Assembly (NCBI RefSeq): GCF_022163125.1
Contig: NZ_CP091881.1
Location: 4,526,001 to 4,590,000, forward strand
Origin: Paenibacillus sp. HWE-109
GTDB lineage: Bacteria > Bacillota > Bacilli > Paenibacillales > NBRC-103111
DNA: 64,000 nt
Direction: 5' to 3'
Shown here: positions 54,109 to 62,737 of the stretch, in pieces
How positions within the stretch are numbered: position 1 is the stretch's first letter
Layout of the letters: the number at the start of each line of letters is the position of its first letter
Made by a program: the position numbers and the translations under genes
Notes under the pieces: generated by a model
What the model was told of the DNA's origin: nothing
Databases searched by the model: none
Seen by the model: the letters and a program-made list of their open reading frames with translations, nothing else

Positions 54109-54894
54109 CTACTGTGCCGTGTAGCCTCCGTCAATGAGCAGGGAAGCCCCCGTAACACCCTTCATCTTGTCGCTGGCAATCAGCATGGCATAATCAGCGA
54201 TTTCTTCCACAGACAAGAGCCTCTTTTGCGGGACAAGTGGATAAATCACTTCTTCTAAAACTTTATCTACATGAACATTGCGTGTTCGGGACAAATCTTC
54301 CAATTGCCCCCTCACAAGCGGCGTATCGACATAGCCGGGACAAAGGGCATTCACGGTAATACCGTGAGACGCCCCCTCCAGAGCGGCAACCTTCGTTAAG
54401 CCGATTAAACCATGCTTCGCACTATTATATGCAGCTTTGCCAGCGAACCCGATGACACCATTAATCGATGCCATATTAATAATGCGTCCATAGTTTTGGC
54501 GTTTCATGATGGGAAAAGCATGTTTAATGCCAATAAAAGCGCCTGTCACCATCACTTTAAGCATAAACTCGAACTTATCGACCGGAAAATCCTCAATCGG
54601 CGATACATGCTGTAATCCCGCATTATTGACGAGAATATCCAATGTTCCGTAAGCCTGTTCTGTTTTGCGAATAACGTCCAGATACTGCTCTTCCTTCGTG
54701 ACATCGCAGCCAAACCCGATCACATCGAAACCTGCTAATCTCAAATCCTCAACCGCCAAACCAGCCTTTTCTTCATTGACATCAGCAATGACAACTTTGG
54801 CTCCTTCTCGTGCATAAGTGCGGGCAATTTCAAGACCGATTCCACTTGCAGCACCAGTAATCAAAGCGACTTTATTTTCTAGAAATCTTGTCAT
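54109..54894 (-). CDS. 3-hydroxybutyrate dehydrogenase (SDR family)
   Basis: 261 residues, classical short-chain dehydrogenase: NAD-binding TGAASGIGLEIA (residues 14-25), NNAGLQH, catalytic Ser in INMASINGVIG, YNSAKHG (Tyr-x-x-x-Lys), CPGYVDTPLV, and DGGYTAQ at the C-terminus, which is typical of bacterial D-3-hydroxybutyrate dehydrogenases. First gene of the operon, 14 nt before scoA. A candidate catabolite-repression site lies in its upstream region. Confidence 0.9.
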   Translation of the reverse strand: MTRFLENKVALITGAASGIGLEIARTYAREGAKVVIADVNEEKAGLAVEDLRLAGFDVIGFGCDVTKEEQYLDVIRKTEQAYGTLDILVNNAGLQHVSPIEDFPVDKFEFMLKVMVTGAFIGIKHAFPIMKRQNYGRIINMASINGVIGFAGKAAYNSAKHGLIGLTKVAALEGASHGITVNALCPGYVDTPLVRGQLEDLSRTRNVHVDKVLEEVIYPLVPQKRLLSVEEIADYAMLIASDKMKGVTGASLLIDGGYTAQ

Positions 54895-54937
54895 TGCTTA
54901 TACCTCCGCAGCTAAAGATTACAAAAATCAAATTGGA

Positions 54938-54951
54938 TTAAAACGCTTACA
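54938..54951. promoter_or_regulatory. Candidate cre (CcpA) site ahead of the ketone-body operon
   Basis: TTAAAACGCTTACA matches the cre consensus TGWAANCGNTNWCA at 13 of 14 positions. It lies 44 nt upstream of the dehydrogenase start, between it and the divergent LysR gene, consistent with glucose repression of 3-hydroxybutyrate use. Confidence 0.5.
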
Positions 54952-55044
54952 AATATAATTATATTTTACAACCGGATCAACAATAGGTAAAATTCATTAA
55001 TAGAATGTTTACCATGCAAATTGTCTATAGGTTGGTGAAGGTCC

Positions 55045-55926
55045 ATGGATTTAAAGCAATTAACCTATTTGCTTGAGATTGCCAAGCAGCTTAATTTCAC
55101 GAAGGCCGCGGAGTCCTTGCATTTAACCCAACCAACACTGAGCAAAATGGTGAAGGGACTTGAAGAAGAGCTAGGCGTAACGCTATTTGACCGATCAGGT
55201 AAGTTCATTAAACTGACGGATGCTGGCACCGCCGCTATTCAGCAGATTCAGTTGATCGTCCAATCCGTTCAAGATCTGCACACTATTCTTAATGACGTAT
55301 CCAACTTGCGGACAGGTTCCATACGGATTGGCTTGCCCCCCGTGATTGGGACCCTCTTCTTCCCCAGCGTTGTTGCCAACTTCCAAAGGGAATATCCACA
55401 CATCGATTTCCATATCGTAGAAGAAGGTGCCAAAAAAGTGGAAAGCCGCATTCTGGAAGGACAGCTCGATCTCGCTGTGGTTGTTGCGCCTGTAGAATCG
55501 GACGATTTTGAAGTCATGCCTTATTTAAATGAGGAGTTAGCCCTTATTCTCCACGAATCGCACATTTTGGCTGAGAAGGCCTCAGTGGACCTACTGGACT
55601 TAAGAAAAGAAGCGTTCATTTTGTTTCCTGGCGGCTTTGCTGTTCGGAAGCATATTATGCAGGCCTGCAGCAAAGTCGGTTTTGAGCCGCGCGTCATCTA
55701 TGAAAGCGCACACTGGGATCTGCTTGCTGAAATGGTAGCAGCTAACACAGGCATTTCTATCCTTCCGCAAGCTATTTGCAGCAAAATCACCAATTCTTCC
55801 GTGAAAACGGTACGTTTAACGAATCCTACCATTCCTTGGAATCTGATTATTATTTGGCATAAAGATAAATATCAATCCTACGCCATGAGGGAGTTTATTC
55901 GATTCATTCAGGCATCGCAAAATTAA
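55045..55926 (+). CDS. LysR-family transcriptional regulator
   Basis: 293 residues: an N-terminal winged HTH (MDLKQLTYLLEIAKQLNFTK ... LHLTQPTLSKMVKGLEEELG) and a substrate-binding domain with two lobes (LRTGSIRIGLPPVIGTLF, LDLAVVVAPVESDDF). It is divergent from the ketone-body operon (150-nt gap) and is the obvious candidate for its regulator; the coinducer may be an intermediate of that pathway. Confidence 0.94.
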   Translation: MDLKQLTYLLEIAKQLNFTKAAESLHLTQPTLSKMVKGLEEELGVTLFDRSGKFIKLTDAGTAAIQQIQLIVQSVQDLHTILNDVSNLRTGSIRIGLPPVIGTLFFPSVVANFQREYPHIDFHIVEEGAKKVESRILEGQLDLAVVVAPVESDDFEVMPYLNEELALILHESHILAEKASVDLLDLRKEAFILFPGGFAVRKHIMQACSKVGFEPRVIYESAHWDLLAEMVAANTGISILPQAICSKITNSSVKTVRLTNPTIPWNLIIIWHKDKYQSYAMREFIRFIQASQN

Positions 55927-55990
55927 TCTTAGAAGAGCCACGGGATCCTATTCTGTCCAGCATATCTGTTGTGGAATTCCGAAAATAAAA

Positions 55991-56425
55991 TCAACGATTA
56001 ATTTTCTTTTTTATGAAATAACCGCTAATAAAGACTAAGAGGACCGCGAAAACGTATGGCAAAAAGTCTATCGCATTATACCTGTTTCCTGCATATTCAC
56101 CGCCATAAGTTGCTTTAATATACAACCCCTTATCATCTTTAATGGCGATTGCTTCATTTATTCCAAGCCCCATAATTTCGTAATATCCAGTTCCCTTTGG
56201 ATAGTAATTGGAAAAGTTACCAGAGTAAGTACCTTCCCTATCGGAATATTTCGTAACTTTGCCTATTTTTAATCCAATTTGTTTGGGATCTATATGTTCT
56301 TCTGAAATAACGTATATTTTCCCATCATTGACTACAAACATATTCGCCCAATCAGCTGAAACAATACCGACAAATAAAGTAGAAGAAATTAAAAAAGCAA
56401 AAAGTAAGCTTAATTTAAGTCGCAT
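55991..56425 (-). CDS. Membrane-anchored exported protein, unknown
   Basis: ATG 56425 (MRLKLSLLFAFLISS) follows GGGAGGGTGA and gives 144 residues. Signal peptide 1-25 (cleavage near VSA), an extracytoplasmic domain of about 90 residues rich in Tyr and Gly, and a C-terminal membrane helix (FLPYVFAVLLVFISGYFI) followed by KKKINR. No recognised family. Low GC like the next gene. Confidence 0.7.
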   Translation of the reverse strand: MRLKLSLLFAFLISSTLFVGIVSADWANMFVVNDGKIYVISEEHIDPKQIGLKIGKVTKYSDREGTYSGNFSNYYPKGTGYYEIMGLGINEAIAIKDDKGLYIKATYGGEYAGNRYNAIDFLPYVFAVLLVFISGYFIKKKINR

Positions 56426-56456
56426 TTCACCCTCCCACAATTCTGCCGGTTACTTC

Positions 56457-56486
56457 AATAGGCTACCGAGAAGTCGGTAGCCTATT
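56457..56486. terminator. Terminator-like hairpin between two divergent genes
   Basis: 13-bp perfect stem AATAGGCTACCGA / TCGGTAGCCTATT, loop GAAG, followed on the plus strand by ATTATAAAAAG. It lies in the shared promoter region of genes at 56425 (minus) and 56544 (plus). Confidence 0.6.
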
Positions 56487-56543
56487 ATTATAAAAAGAAT
56501 ATCGAATACTAAAAATAAGAGTGCTAAAGGGGATGAAAAGTCA

Positions 56544-57248
56544 ATGGAACTTTATGCTGTTAAATTTGGAGAATCGCCGTTTTACTATAAATATATTTAT
56601 CGTGATATGGGTAATTCAGAAATGAAAACAACTATTTCTTGGTCTTATTATATAGCAAAGCATAATGATAAAATTATATTTATTGATACAGGGTTTCGAG
56701 ATGAGACTACTGCATCTAAATGGGGAATTACATTTACTGGTGTCCAAAATGAATTAGGAAAAATAATAAACAATAAAGTATCTGCTGATGTTGTCATTAT
56801 AACACATAGCCATTTTGACCATATTGAAAACTTGGATCTAATGGATAACCCTACAATAATTATTTCTAAAATTGACTACGATTTTGCAATTAACAATTGC
56901 TCGGATTCCATTAAAGAAAAACTATTGCAATGTAATCCAGTAACCGTAGAAGATGAATATTCATACGAAAATCTTTTTAGGTTTAAAGTCATTGGTGGAC
57001 ATAGCGATGGTTCCTCTGTTATCTATTTTACAAATGATAATAAAGACTACGTAATCACTGGTGATGAGTGTTATTGGTGTGAAAATTTAAAAAGTAATAG
57101 ACCTATTGGGGTTTTTTCTAATACAGAAAACAATGAGAATTTTTTGTCAAATGCTCATAAACAAGGATTAATCCCCTTACCGTTTCATGATTTGAAAATA
57201 TTTGAAGAACATCCTGCGATTTCAAAGAATATAGTCAGGATTATATAA
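56544..57248 (+). CDS. MBL-fold metallo-hydrolase
   Basis: 234 residues with metal-binding HSHFDH (in VIITHSHFDHIENLD), GGHSDGSSVIYF and TGDECYWCEN, i.e. the metallo-beta-lactamase fold of lactonase/glyoxalase II-like enzymes. The AAGGGG site is about 12 nt before the ATG. Codon use is AT-rich, in contrast to the LysR and thiolase genes upstream, which may indicate separate ancestry. Substrate unknown. Confidence 0.85.
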   Translation: MELYAVKFGESPFYYKYIYRDMGNSEMKTTISWSYYIAKHNDKIIFIDTGFRDETTASKWGITFTGVQNELGKIINNKVSADVVIITHSHFDHIENLDLMDNPTIIISKIDYDFAINNCSDSIKEKLLQCNPVTVEDEYSYENLFRFKVIGGHSDGSSVIYFTNDNKDYVITGDECYWCENLKSNRPIGVFSNTENNENFLSNAHKQGLIPLPFHDLKIFEEHPAISKNIVRII

Positions 57249-57292
57249 ACCACAAACAGCAGATACTTTTTCATGCCAAGTTATTATCCTTA

Positions 57293-57856
57293 CTACTCAT
57301 TAAGCCGTTCTACCTGGTTAATCCATTGCAAAAATGATTGAACATAACGCTGTAAATATTTGCGAGTCGTATCATCCGTGAGCTTACGAGTATTTGAATC
57401 AATCTTGTCCATGATTTGAGAAATATACATCTTTTGAGCCGGCATCACATAGGACTGGGTGGCATCCAACGTTTGCCTGATTTGCTGCTGCGAAAGAATC
57501 GTCCCTTTTACGCCAGGTGTTGCGCCTATCACACCTGCAGGCTTATGAATTAAGACGGCTGTTTTCGTAGGTGTCGATGCCCAGTCCAGTGCATTTTTTA
57601 GTACTCCCGGTATACCTGAGTTGTACTCGGGGCTAACAATGAGAATGCCATCCGTCTTTTGAATCGCCTCGCGATAATGCTTAACTGGCTCTGGCCCTTC
57701 TTCATGATCCAAATCCGCGTTATAGAGGGGAAGATTAGCAATCGATATATATTCATATTCCGCGGAATCTACAAGTTCTGGAATCGAATTCGCAATCATT
57801 TGATTAAAAGAGCTTTCCCTCAAACTTCCTACAATAATCCCAATTTTTTTTGACAT
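57293..57856 (-). CDS. NADPH-dependent FMN reductase / azoreductase-like flavoprotein
   Basis: 187 residues of the NADPH_FMN_red family: IGIIVGSLRESSFNQMIANSI (phosphate-binding loop), LYNADLDHEEGPEPV, ILIVSPEYNSGIPGVLKNALDW (conserved SPEYNxxxPGxLKNAxDW). TGGAGGTTGA precedes ATG 57856. Cytoplasmic oxidoreductase using FMN; the electron acceptor is not predictable. Confidence 0.92.
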   Translation of the reverse strand: MSKKIGIIVGSLRESSFNQMIANSIPELVDSAEYEYISIANLPLYNADLDHEEGPEPVKHYREAIQKTDGILIVSPEYNSGIPGVLKNALDWASTPTKTAVLIHKPAGVIGATPGVKGTILSQQQIRQTLDATQSYVMPAQKMYISQIMDKIDSNTRKLTDDTTRKYLQRYVQSFLQWINQVERLNE

Positions 57857-58017
57857 TAGTCAACCTCCAGAATTCATTCTCATATAATCATGCAATACTT
57901 TCCTTACTATGCATGGAAAAAATTGGTTTAGGTGCCACAGCTATTAAACTGACATGTTGCCAACCTGCGAAACTGTCTTAATTTAAATAATCTTAAATTT
58001 AAGATATATGACAAAAA

Positions 58018-58242
58018 TTATTGATTATTAGCTGCTTTTTCATCAATGAGCCTTTTAGGCGTAACATCGTTCCCCATTTCATCCATAACAGACACGTTCA
58101 GAAGCGTTGTTAATAGTTGCCCGCGTAAAATCTGTAAATACTGCGTCCGAAGCGCTGCTTGTTCCGCTTTCTCAATCTCAGATAGACCTGAACTACGCTC
58201 AATTCTGCTCAGTTCATTAATACGGTTCAAAATTGGAATCAT
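58018..58242 (-). CDS. DUF896 (UPF0291, YnzC-like) protein
   Basis: ATG 58242 (MIPILNRINELSRIER) lies 8 nt after AAGGAGG and matches the family start; the longer frame is not supported. 74 residues, helical, with GLSEIEKAEQAALRTQYL and the conserved DVTPKRL-type end (MGNDVTPKRLIDEKA). The family is widespread in Firmicutes; YnzC/YneA-operon members are SOS-associated. Confidence 0.9.
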   Translation of the reverse strand: MIPILNRINELSRIERSSGLSEIEKAEQAALRTQYLQILRGQLLTTLLNVSVMDEMGNDVTPKRLIDEKAANNQ

Positions 58243-58322
58243 TCTCATTACCTCCTTAAAGTCGTCTAAATGATATCTTGAAATCATTTATCTTAATTTA
58301 AAGATATACGATTTTAAGATAA

Positions 58323-58472
58323 ATGTCAATAACCTGTTTTCAATTACGGTTATTTCCCGTTGACGCTGTTCTCGTCGATGACGCTGCTTCCAATGCTCAT
58401 GCAGGGCGTGCTGATGATGACGGCGTTCAAGTCCGGTTTGATACTATCAACGACTACAACATTGCAGATTGA
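58323..58472 (+). pseudogene. Short open frame, possible remnant of a larger gene
   Basis: A 49-codon frame (MSITCFQLRLF ... TINDYNIAD) with no ribosome site. Its second half is GC-rich and Asp-rich (VDDAASNAHAGRADDDG) and unlike the AT-rich surroundings, suggesting the tail of a decayed gene. I cannot name the parent family. The rest of 58243-58607 holds only the terminator at 58484-58513. Confidence 0.35.
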
Positions 58473-58483
58473 TAGAAAAAAAA

Positions 58484-58513
58484 CCTTCAAGTAGTTTTCA
58501 GACTACTTGAAGG
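58484..58513 (-). terminator. Terminator of the P-loop kinase-like gene
   Basis: 11-bp perfect stem CCTTCAAGTAG / CTACTTGAAGG with TTTTTTTTC after it on the minus strand. About 95 nt after the stop at 58608. Confidence 0.8.
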
Positions 58514-58607
58514 GGTGTTAAACGAACATTTATGCTCGTAGATGATGCAGCAAAGCAGCCGCCAGCAGCACTTCAAAACTTTATTGGCTTTTTTCGATTT
58601 GCGCGGC

Positions 58608-59153
58608 TTACATTTTCACATTCTTTCGCGGTCGGTTCATAAAGCTACTACGGAATCGCTCCTGTTCCAACTTTTCCATTAACGTCATCAGGCTTTCAGA
58701 TACGGTTTGATGAGCTGTGTCGATAATGATGTGATCCCGATCCCAAACATCGTACTTTCGGGTCTTGACCTCATCCCACGTAGGTAACGCAAAACCGGAA
58801 ATATCGGATACACGCGTAACGATACGATGCCTGTGTTCACGTTCATCCGAGCAGACCACTTCAATTTCCACAAACGGAATTCCGAGAGTTTCCGCAACGT
58901 CGCGCCAGGCTAGACGAGTTTCATGAATGGGATTGACGGTGTCAGCTATCACGTCAAGGCCCAACCGGAGATTATGCGAAGCGATCTCGTAACACACGAT
59001 GTAACCAGCAGGTCCGTTAACCTCAGTTCCAGCAACCCGCATAGCCTGCTCCACAACGTCTACCCGGAGATACGTGGCCCGGATATCTCTGGCCAAAGCT
59101 GCTGATAACGTGGACTTACCGGTGCCTGGCAACCCACTAAAGATATACAGCAT
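58608..59153 (-). CDS. P-loop ATPase/kinase (AAA_33, zeta-toxin/Cpt-like)
   Basis: ATG 59153 (MLYIFSGLPGTGKST) is 9 nt after AAGGAGG; the frame's earlier ATG overlaps that site. 181 residues with Walker A GLPGTGKST at the very N-terminus, a DxxE-type lid start (LRVDVVEQAMRV), and HRHRIVTRVSDISGF. The build matches small AAA_33 nucleoside/antibiotic-phosphotransferase-like kinases. No antitoxin gene is adjacent. Substrate unknown. Confidence 0.85.
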   Translation of the reverse strand: MLYIFSGLPGTGKSTLSAALARDIRATYLRVDVVEQAMRVAGTEVNGPAGYIVCYEIASHNLRLGLDVIADTVNPIHETRLAWRDVAETLGIPFVEIEVVCSDEREHRHRIVTRVSDISGFALPTWDEVKTRKYDVWDRDHIIIDTAHQTVSESLMTLMEKLEQERFRSSFMNRPRKNVKM

Positions 59154-59222
59154 AAAATTCGCCTCCTTCAAAGCGCATAGCTACTCGTTGATTCATTTAT
59201 TCAGCTATACGTGTTCCCTACA

Positions 59223-60386
59223 CTACAACGTCTCCGTACTAAGGGTAAATCCTTCGATCACGGCGTCTTCGTCGACCTCGATCAAGATACATCGTTTCCC
59301 TTTATAATTCACCTGTCTCACGTACTTTAAATCTTGCGGACTGACTGAAATCGTGGCGATCTTCGTATCAATCTTAATTGATTTCGATGTGAACTTTGGC
59401 ATGACACTGTTTGCTTTGAGTTCATAGTTTTTGTTGTCGACGACTGTTTGAAACGCTCGTTCCACCTTTTCCATCGTTACGTTCTCCACGCCGCTCACCG
59501 TTAGCATGCGTTCCACATCTTTATAGTCCAACTTCGGAGGTTCCTCCTCCTCGTTAGTCTCAATAACCCGATGAATTTCCTCGTACACATGAGCGATTGT
59601 TGAGGCGTCCAGCTGATCTCCCGCCACTTCTTTCACGATTTCCTCAAAAATAGTTCTCTCTTCTTGCGCCGTCACGGTCTTCTCGGCATTCAAAACTTGC
59701 TCGATGAAATGCCAATTCGGTTCGTTGGCTTTCCCCGAGCAATACACAATGCGATTCATGTCGGAATAGTTGTCCGTCACACTTGGGTAGAAAAAACCTT
59801 GCTCCGGCGAGTTCAATTTAATGATCGGATCTACGAAAACATTATACTTGTATTCCCGCTCGACGTAATCAAACATGAGGATTTTCCGCTGTTGTTCCGT
59901 GGAATTCACACTGCACAGAATGAACGGATTCGCGAACATCTCGTCCTTTTCACTCACCTCAGCTTCTTCATTCCTGATTTTGGTCGGCTTAAAGTATTGT
60001 CCGTGGACGAAAGTAATGACCGTGTCCCGTTCATATTGGGTATCCGCCAACATTTTCTCCACCAACAGGAGCATCAGATCTTGCCATTCTTCCGGGTTGC
60101 CGGTCACTAAACCTTGATGGAGAAGCACCTGTGAAGGCTTCTCCGCCTCCTCCTGAAACTTTAACTCGAACATCTTCTGATCCAACTCGCCGGTCAGTAG
60201 TTTTTTGAAATTGGCCATATATAGTTCCTGCTTTTCCCTGTCCAATAAGGAGAAAGATTGACGCTCATAATGATAGATTTCGTTGCTTTCCTTCATGATA
60301 TACACGTTAAGAATGTTGAAAATTTCAAGCTTCTCGTGATCCAGTTTAAACTGTTTGCGAATATGTGCGAGTTCTTTCTTTATCAT
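59223..60386 (-). CDS. DUF4317 family protein
   Basis: 387 residues, soluble, acidic. It starts MIKKELAHIRKQFKLDHEKL and contains VITFVHGQYFKPTK, NPFILCSVNSTEQQRKILMFDYVEREYKYNVFVDPI and a C-terminal YVRQVNYKGKRCILIEVDEDAV, the pattern of DUF4317. AAGGAAC precedes ATG 60386. Its function is not known; no operon partner. Confidence 0.85.
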   Translation of the reverse strand: MIKKELAHIRKQFKLDHEKLEIFNILNVYIMKESNEIYHYERQSFSLLDREKQELYMANFKKLLTGELDQKMFELKFQEEAEKPSQVLLHQGLVTGNPEEWQDLMLLLVEKMLADTQYERDTVITFVHGQYFKPTKIRNEEAEVSEKDEMFANPFILCSVNSTEQQRKILMFDYVEREYKYNVFVDPIIKLNSPEQGFFYPSVTDNYSDMNRIVYCSGKANEPNWHFIEQVLNAEKTVTAQEERTIFEEIVKEVAGDQLDASTIAHVYEEIHRVIETNEEEEPPKLDYKDVERMLTVSGVENVTMEKVERAFQTVVDNKNYELKANSVMPKFTSKSIKIDTKIATISVSPQDLKYVRQVNYKGKRCILIEVDEDAVIEGFTLSTETL

Positions 60387-60490
60387 GTTCCTTCAAACGC
60401 TCCTATGCAGTAAATTCATTCCCTTATTCCTTTAAGTCAATATGATTATAACATCAAATGCATTGGATTAAATAAACGATATCAAGTAAG

Positions 60491-60760
60491 ATGACGTCAG
60501 GGCAACTGAGAATCATTCTCGATGAATTGTCACTGGCAAGTGGCTTTGTTCAGAAGCTCTTTGAAAAAGGAGAGATCGATTTTACCGAAGTCACGCAGGA
60601 TATCAGCTTTAATATGGAGAAACGACCAGAATTAAAAGATAAAGCTGTTTGTCAGACATTCGCTTACGCGATTCATGAGGCGGAATTGGTAGAGAAAGTG
60701 CTCCGTGGTGCGGACATAGCGGGAAGCGCCGGTTACTTGCCTCAAGAACATCCCTACTAA
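60491..60760 (+). CDS. Small predicted protein, unknown
   Basis: 89 residues, mostly helical and charged (GQLRIILDELSLASGFVQKLF, LKDKAVCQTFAYAIHEAELVEKVL). The ribosome site is poor (AAGTAAG touching the ATG), and it directly precedes the decayed transporter remnants, so it could itself be a relic. No family recognised. Confidence 0.45.
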   Translation: MTSGQLRIILDELSLASGFVQKLFEKGEIDFTEVTQDISFNMEKRPELKDKAVCQTFAYAIHEAELVEKVLRGADIAGSAGYLPQEHPY

Positions 60761-60771
60761 CCATCCCCACT

Positions 60772-61045
60772 ATGGAACAAACGGTACGGACCGCCGAATT
60801 AATCAAAATCAGTCTAAAAAAATCCGAGATTGTGTTAAACGTCCGTACCTATGATACGAAAACAAATGATGAGCTGGTTCGCAAGGGCAACTACGAGTTA
60901 CCGTGAATGTGTTCGGCGGATGGGGAGCCGATTCCGGATCAACTACGCACTATCTTTGCTACTAAGCCTAGCAGTCAGGGTTTTTGGGAAATGATCGGTT
61001 ATGAGAATGCGGAAATTAATCAGCTGGTGGCAAAGCAAATGGATC
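60772..61045 (+). pseudogene. Remnant of an SBP_bac_5 (nickel/peptide) substrate-binding protein gene
   Basis: Three fragments in changing frames: 60772-60906 (RTAELIKISLKKSEI ... TYDTKTNDELVRKGNYEL), then after a frame change VNVFGGWGADSGSTTHYLC, then GFWEMIGYENAEINQLVAKQ. Together they read as the C-terminal part of a NikA/OppA-like protein in correct order. At least one frameshift and internal loss have occurred. Confidence 0.7.
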
Positions 61046-61049
61046 GAGC

Positions 61050-61172
61050 AAGTTGATCGTGCTCGATCAGGGGCAAGTGCTGGAAGAGGGACCTACGAGT
61101 AGTCTGCTGCGAAAACCTCAACATCCTTACACGGCGATCATCGTATCGCCTGCTTGCGAGGAGGCATTCTAA
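61050..61172 (+). pseudogene. Remnant of the C-terminus of an OppD/NikD-type ABC ATPase
   Basis: A 40-residue frame KLIVLDQGQVLEEGPTSSLL, then RKPQHPYTAIIVSPACEEAF, matches the end of oligopeptide/nickel ATPases, whose standard tail is QHPYT. The Walker motifs and the rest of the gene, and any permease genes, are missing between it and the preceding fragment. Confidence 0.7.
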
Positions 61173-61763
61173 CGTTGCTGGAGGCAAACCAAATCAGCAA
61201 ATCATTTGGGAACCGTACAGCCTGCCGCACCTGCTCGATTTCAATCCGCGCAGGTGAAGCTGTGGCGCTGATCGGACAGTCTGGTTCGGGCAAATCAACT
61301 CTCGGCCTGATGTTGGCAGGGTTATTGCCCCCAGATTGCGGAGACATTCTTTTTGAAAAACCATCAGGAACCGCTGGATGTGCTCAAATGGGGAACCAAG
61401 GCCAACCGTTTAGAACAAGTGAAGCTTATGCTGCAACAGGTGCAGTTGCCGGATCATGATCGTTTTCTTGCCCAAAAATGCAGCGAATTGAGCGGCGGAC
61501 AGCTCCAGCGCATCGCCATTGCGCGAGGCCTGATTTTACAGCCCAAGCTGTTGATTGCTGATGAAATTCACACGATGCTAGATCCTTCCACACAGGCCAA
61601 TGTGATGCGTTTATTGAAACGGCTGCAGAACGAAAAAGGCTTTGCGCTTGTTTTAATCACGCATAACCTCAGCTTAGCTCGCAAAGTCGCCGACCGTTTC
61701 ATAGTAATGGAACAGGGATCGATTATTGATAATCGATCCGCGCTTGAAAAGAATTATCCTTAG
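61154..61763 (+). pseudogene. Broken OppF/NikE-type ABC ATPase gene
   Basis: The N-terminal part (61154-61370 approximately) holds LLEANQISKSFGN and Walker A GQSGSGKSTLGLMLAG and ends at CGDILFE. The frame then shifts; 61353-61763 resumes with DRFLAQKCSELSGGQLQRIA (signature), LLIADEIHTMLDP (Walker B) and VLITHNLSLARKVADR (switch His). About 70 residues including the Q-loop are missing, and Walker B has DEIHTMLD where DEPTSALD is usual. It is not expected to make a working ATPase. Confidence 0.75.
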
Positions 61764-61812
61764 CAGCCCCGTAGGGGGGACATTCAGAGGGACATGCCGA
61801 CAAAGACAATTC

Positions 61813-62721
61813 TTAGGCAAGTTTATGGAATAAATCCTCAAATACATGATCCCTATCTATATAACGAACGTATCGTATGAAATGTCTCGAAGCATCGAAA
61901 CTCCAACGAAAATCTTCCGATAAAATTGGACTATGAACCAGCTCGTTTGGTGTCCAATCTGATTCAATAAGGTAAGCAATCGTTGCTATGTCCCAGATTA
62001 CTCTTGATTTTCCATAATGCTCCTTCATGCAATTCTGGTATGTTTCATACAAGTATTCTCCTACTTTGCCTTTGTCTTTCACATAGTCTCTGATCTCCGA
62101 TAATGTGGTCTTTAAATGTGAGGCAACACCCATACATGGTATTAGCACAAGTGGTACTCCGCAATTTAATACTGTCCGAGAGGCATGCAGATCTTGAAAC
62201 AGATTGAATTCTTTCGTATCCGGCCAATGCAAAGCATGACCTCCCAACCACACAACGACGATCTTCTCAATAATTCTTGGCTCCATAAGTATAGCTGAAG
62301 CGACGTTCGTGATAGCCCCGATCGCAACCACATAAAGAGGATCGTCCTCTTCAGAAGCCATCGCTCGTTCGATTAAATTTCGTGCAGCTTCGCTTTCTAC
62401 TGGAGTCTCAGGTCCTGGTAAATACTTATCTGATCCACGATAGATAGGAATATTCGCCATTTCCGGCACAATTCCAGCAATTTTTTTCAGCTCCAGATAG
62501 CTTTTTTCCATTCCATCATCAGGTCCAGTAGATAATTCATTAAAGAATGGTGCAGCATAAAAGGCTTCTACTTGAAGTCTTTCCTGCGATTTCAGTGCAT
62601 AAACAACAGCAAATTGATCATCAATTTCATTAAAGGTATCCGTATCTAACACCATCCGAATTTTACCTTGAGGGTTTTCCAAACGTTTCAGCATTTTTTC
62701 TTGTGATAAGACGTTAAGCAT
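61813..62721 (-). CDS. Inosine-uridine-preferring nucleoside hydrolase family protein
   Basis: 302 residues with the calcium-binding signature VLDTDTFNEIDDQFAVVYAL near residue 25 (DxDxxxxxDD) and VVAIGAITNVASAI. AGGAGGAG precedes ATG 62721. It splits ribonucleosides to base and ribose. The ribokinase gene 16 nt upstream in the same operon would phosphorylate the ribose, giving a short salvage route. Confidence 0.92.
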   Translation of the reverse strand: MLNVLSQEKMLKRLENPQGKIRMVLDTDTFNEIDDQFAVVYALKSQERLQVEAFYAAPFFNELSTGPDDGMEKSYLELKKIAGIVPEMANIPIYRGSDKYLPGPETPVESEAARNLIERAMASEEDDPLYVVAIGAITNVASAILMEPRIIEKIVVVWLGGHALHWPDTKEFNLFQDLHASRTVLNCGVPLVLIPCMGVASHLKTTLSEIRDYVKDKGKVGEYLYETYQNCMKEHYGKSRVIWDIATIAYLIESDWTPNELVHSPILSEDFRWSFDASRHFIRYVRYIDRDHVFEDLFHKLA

Positions 62722-62737
62722 ACAGGAATCACTCCTC

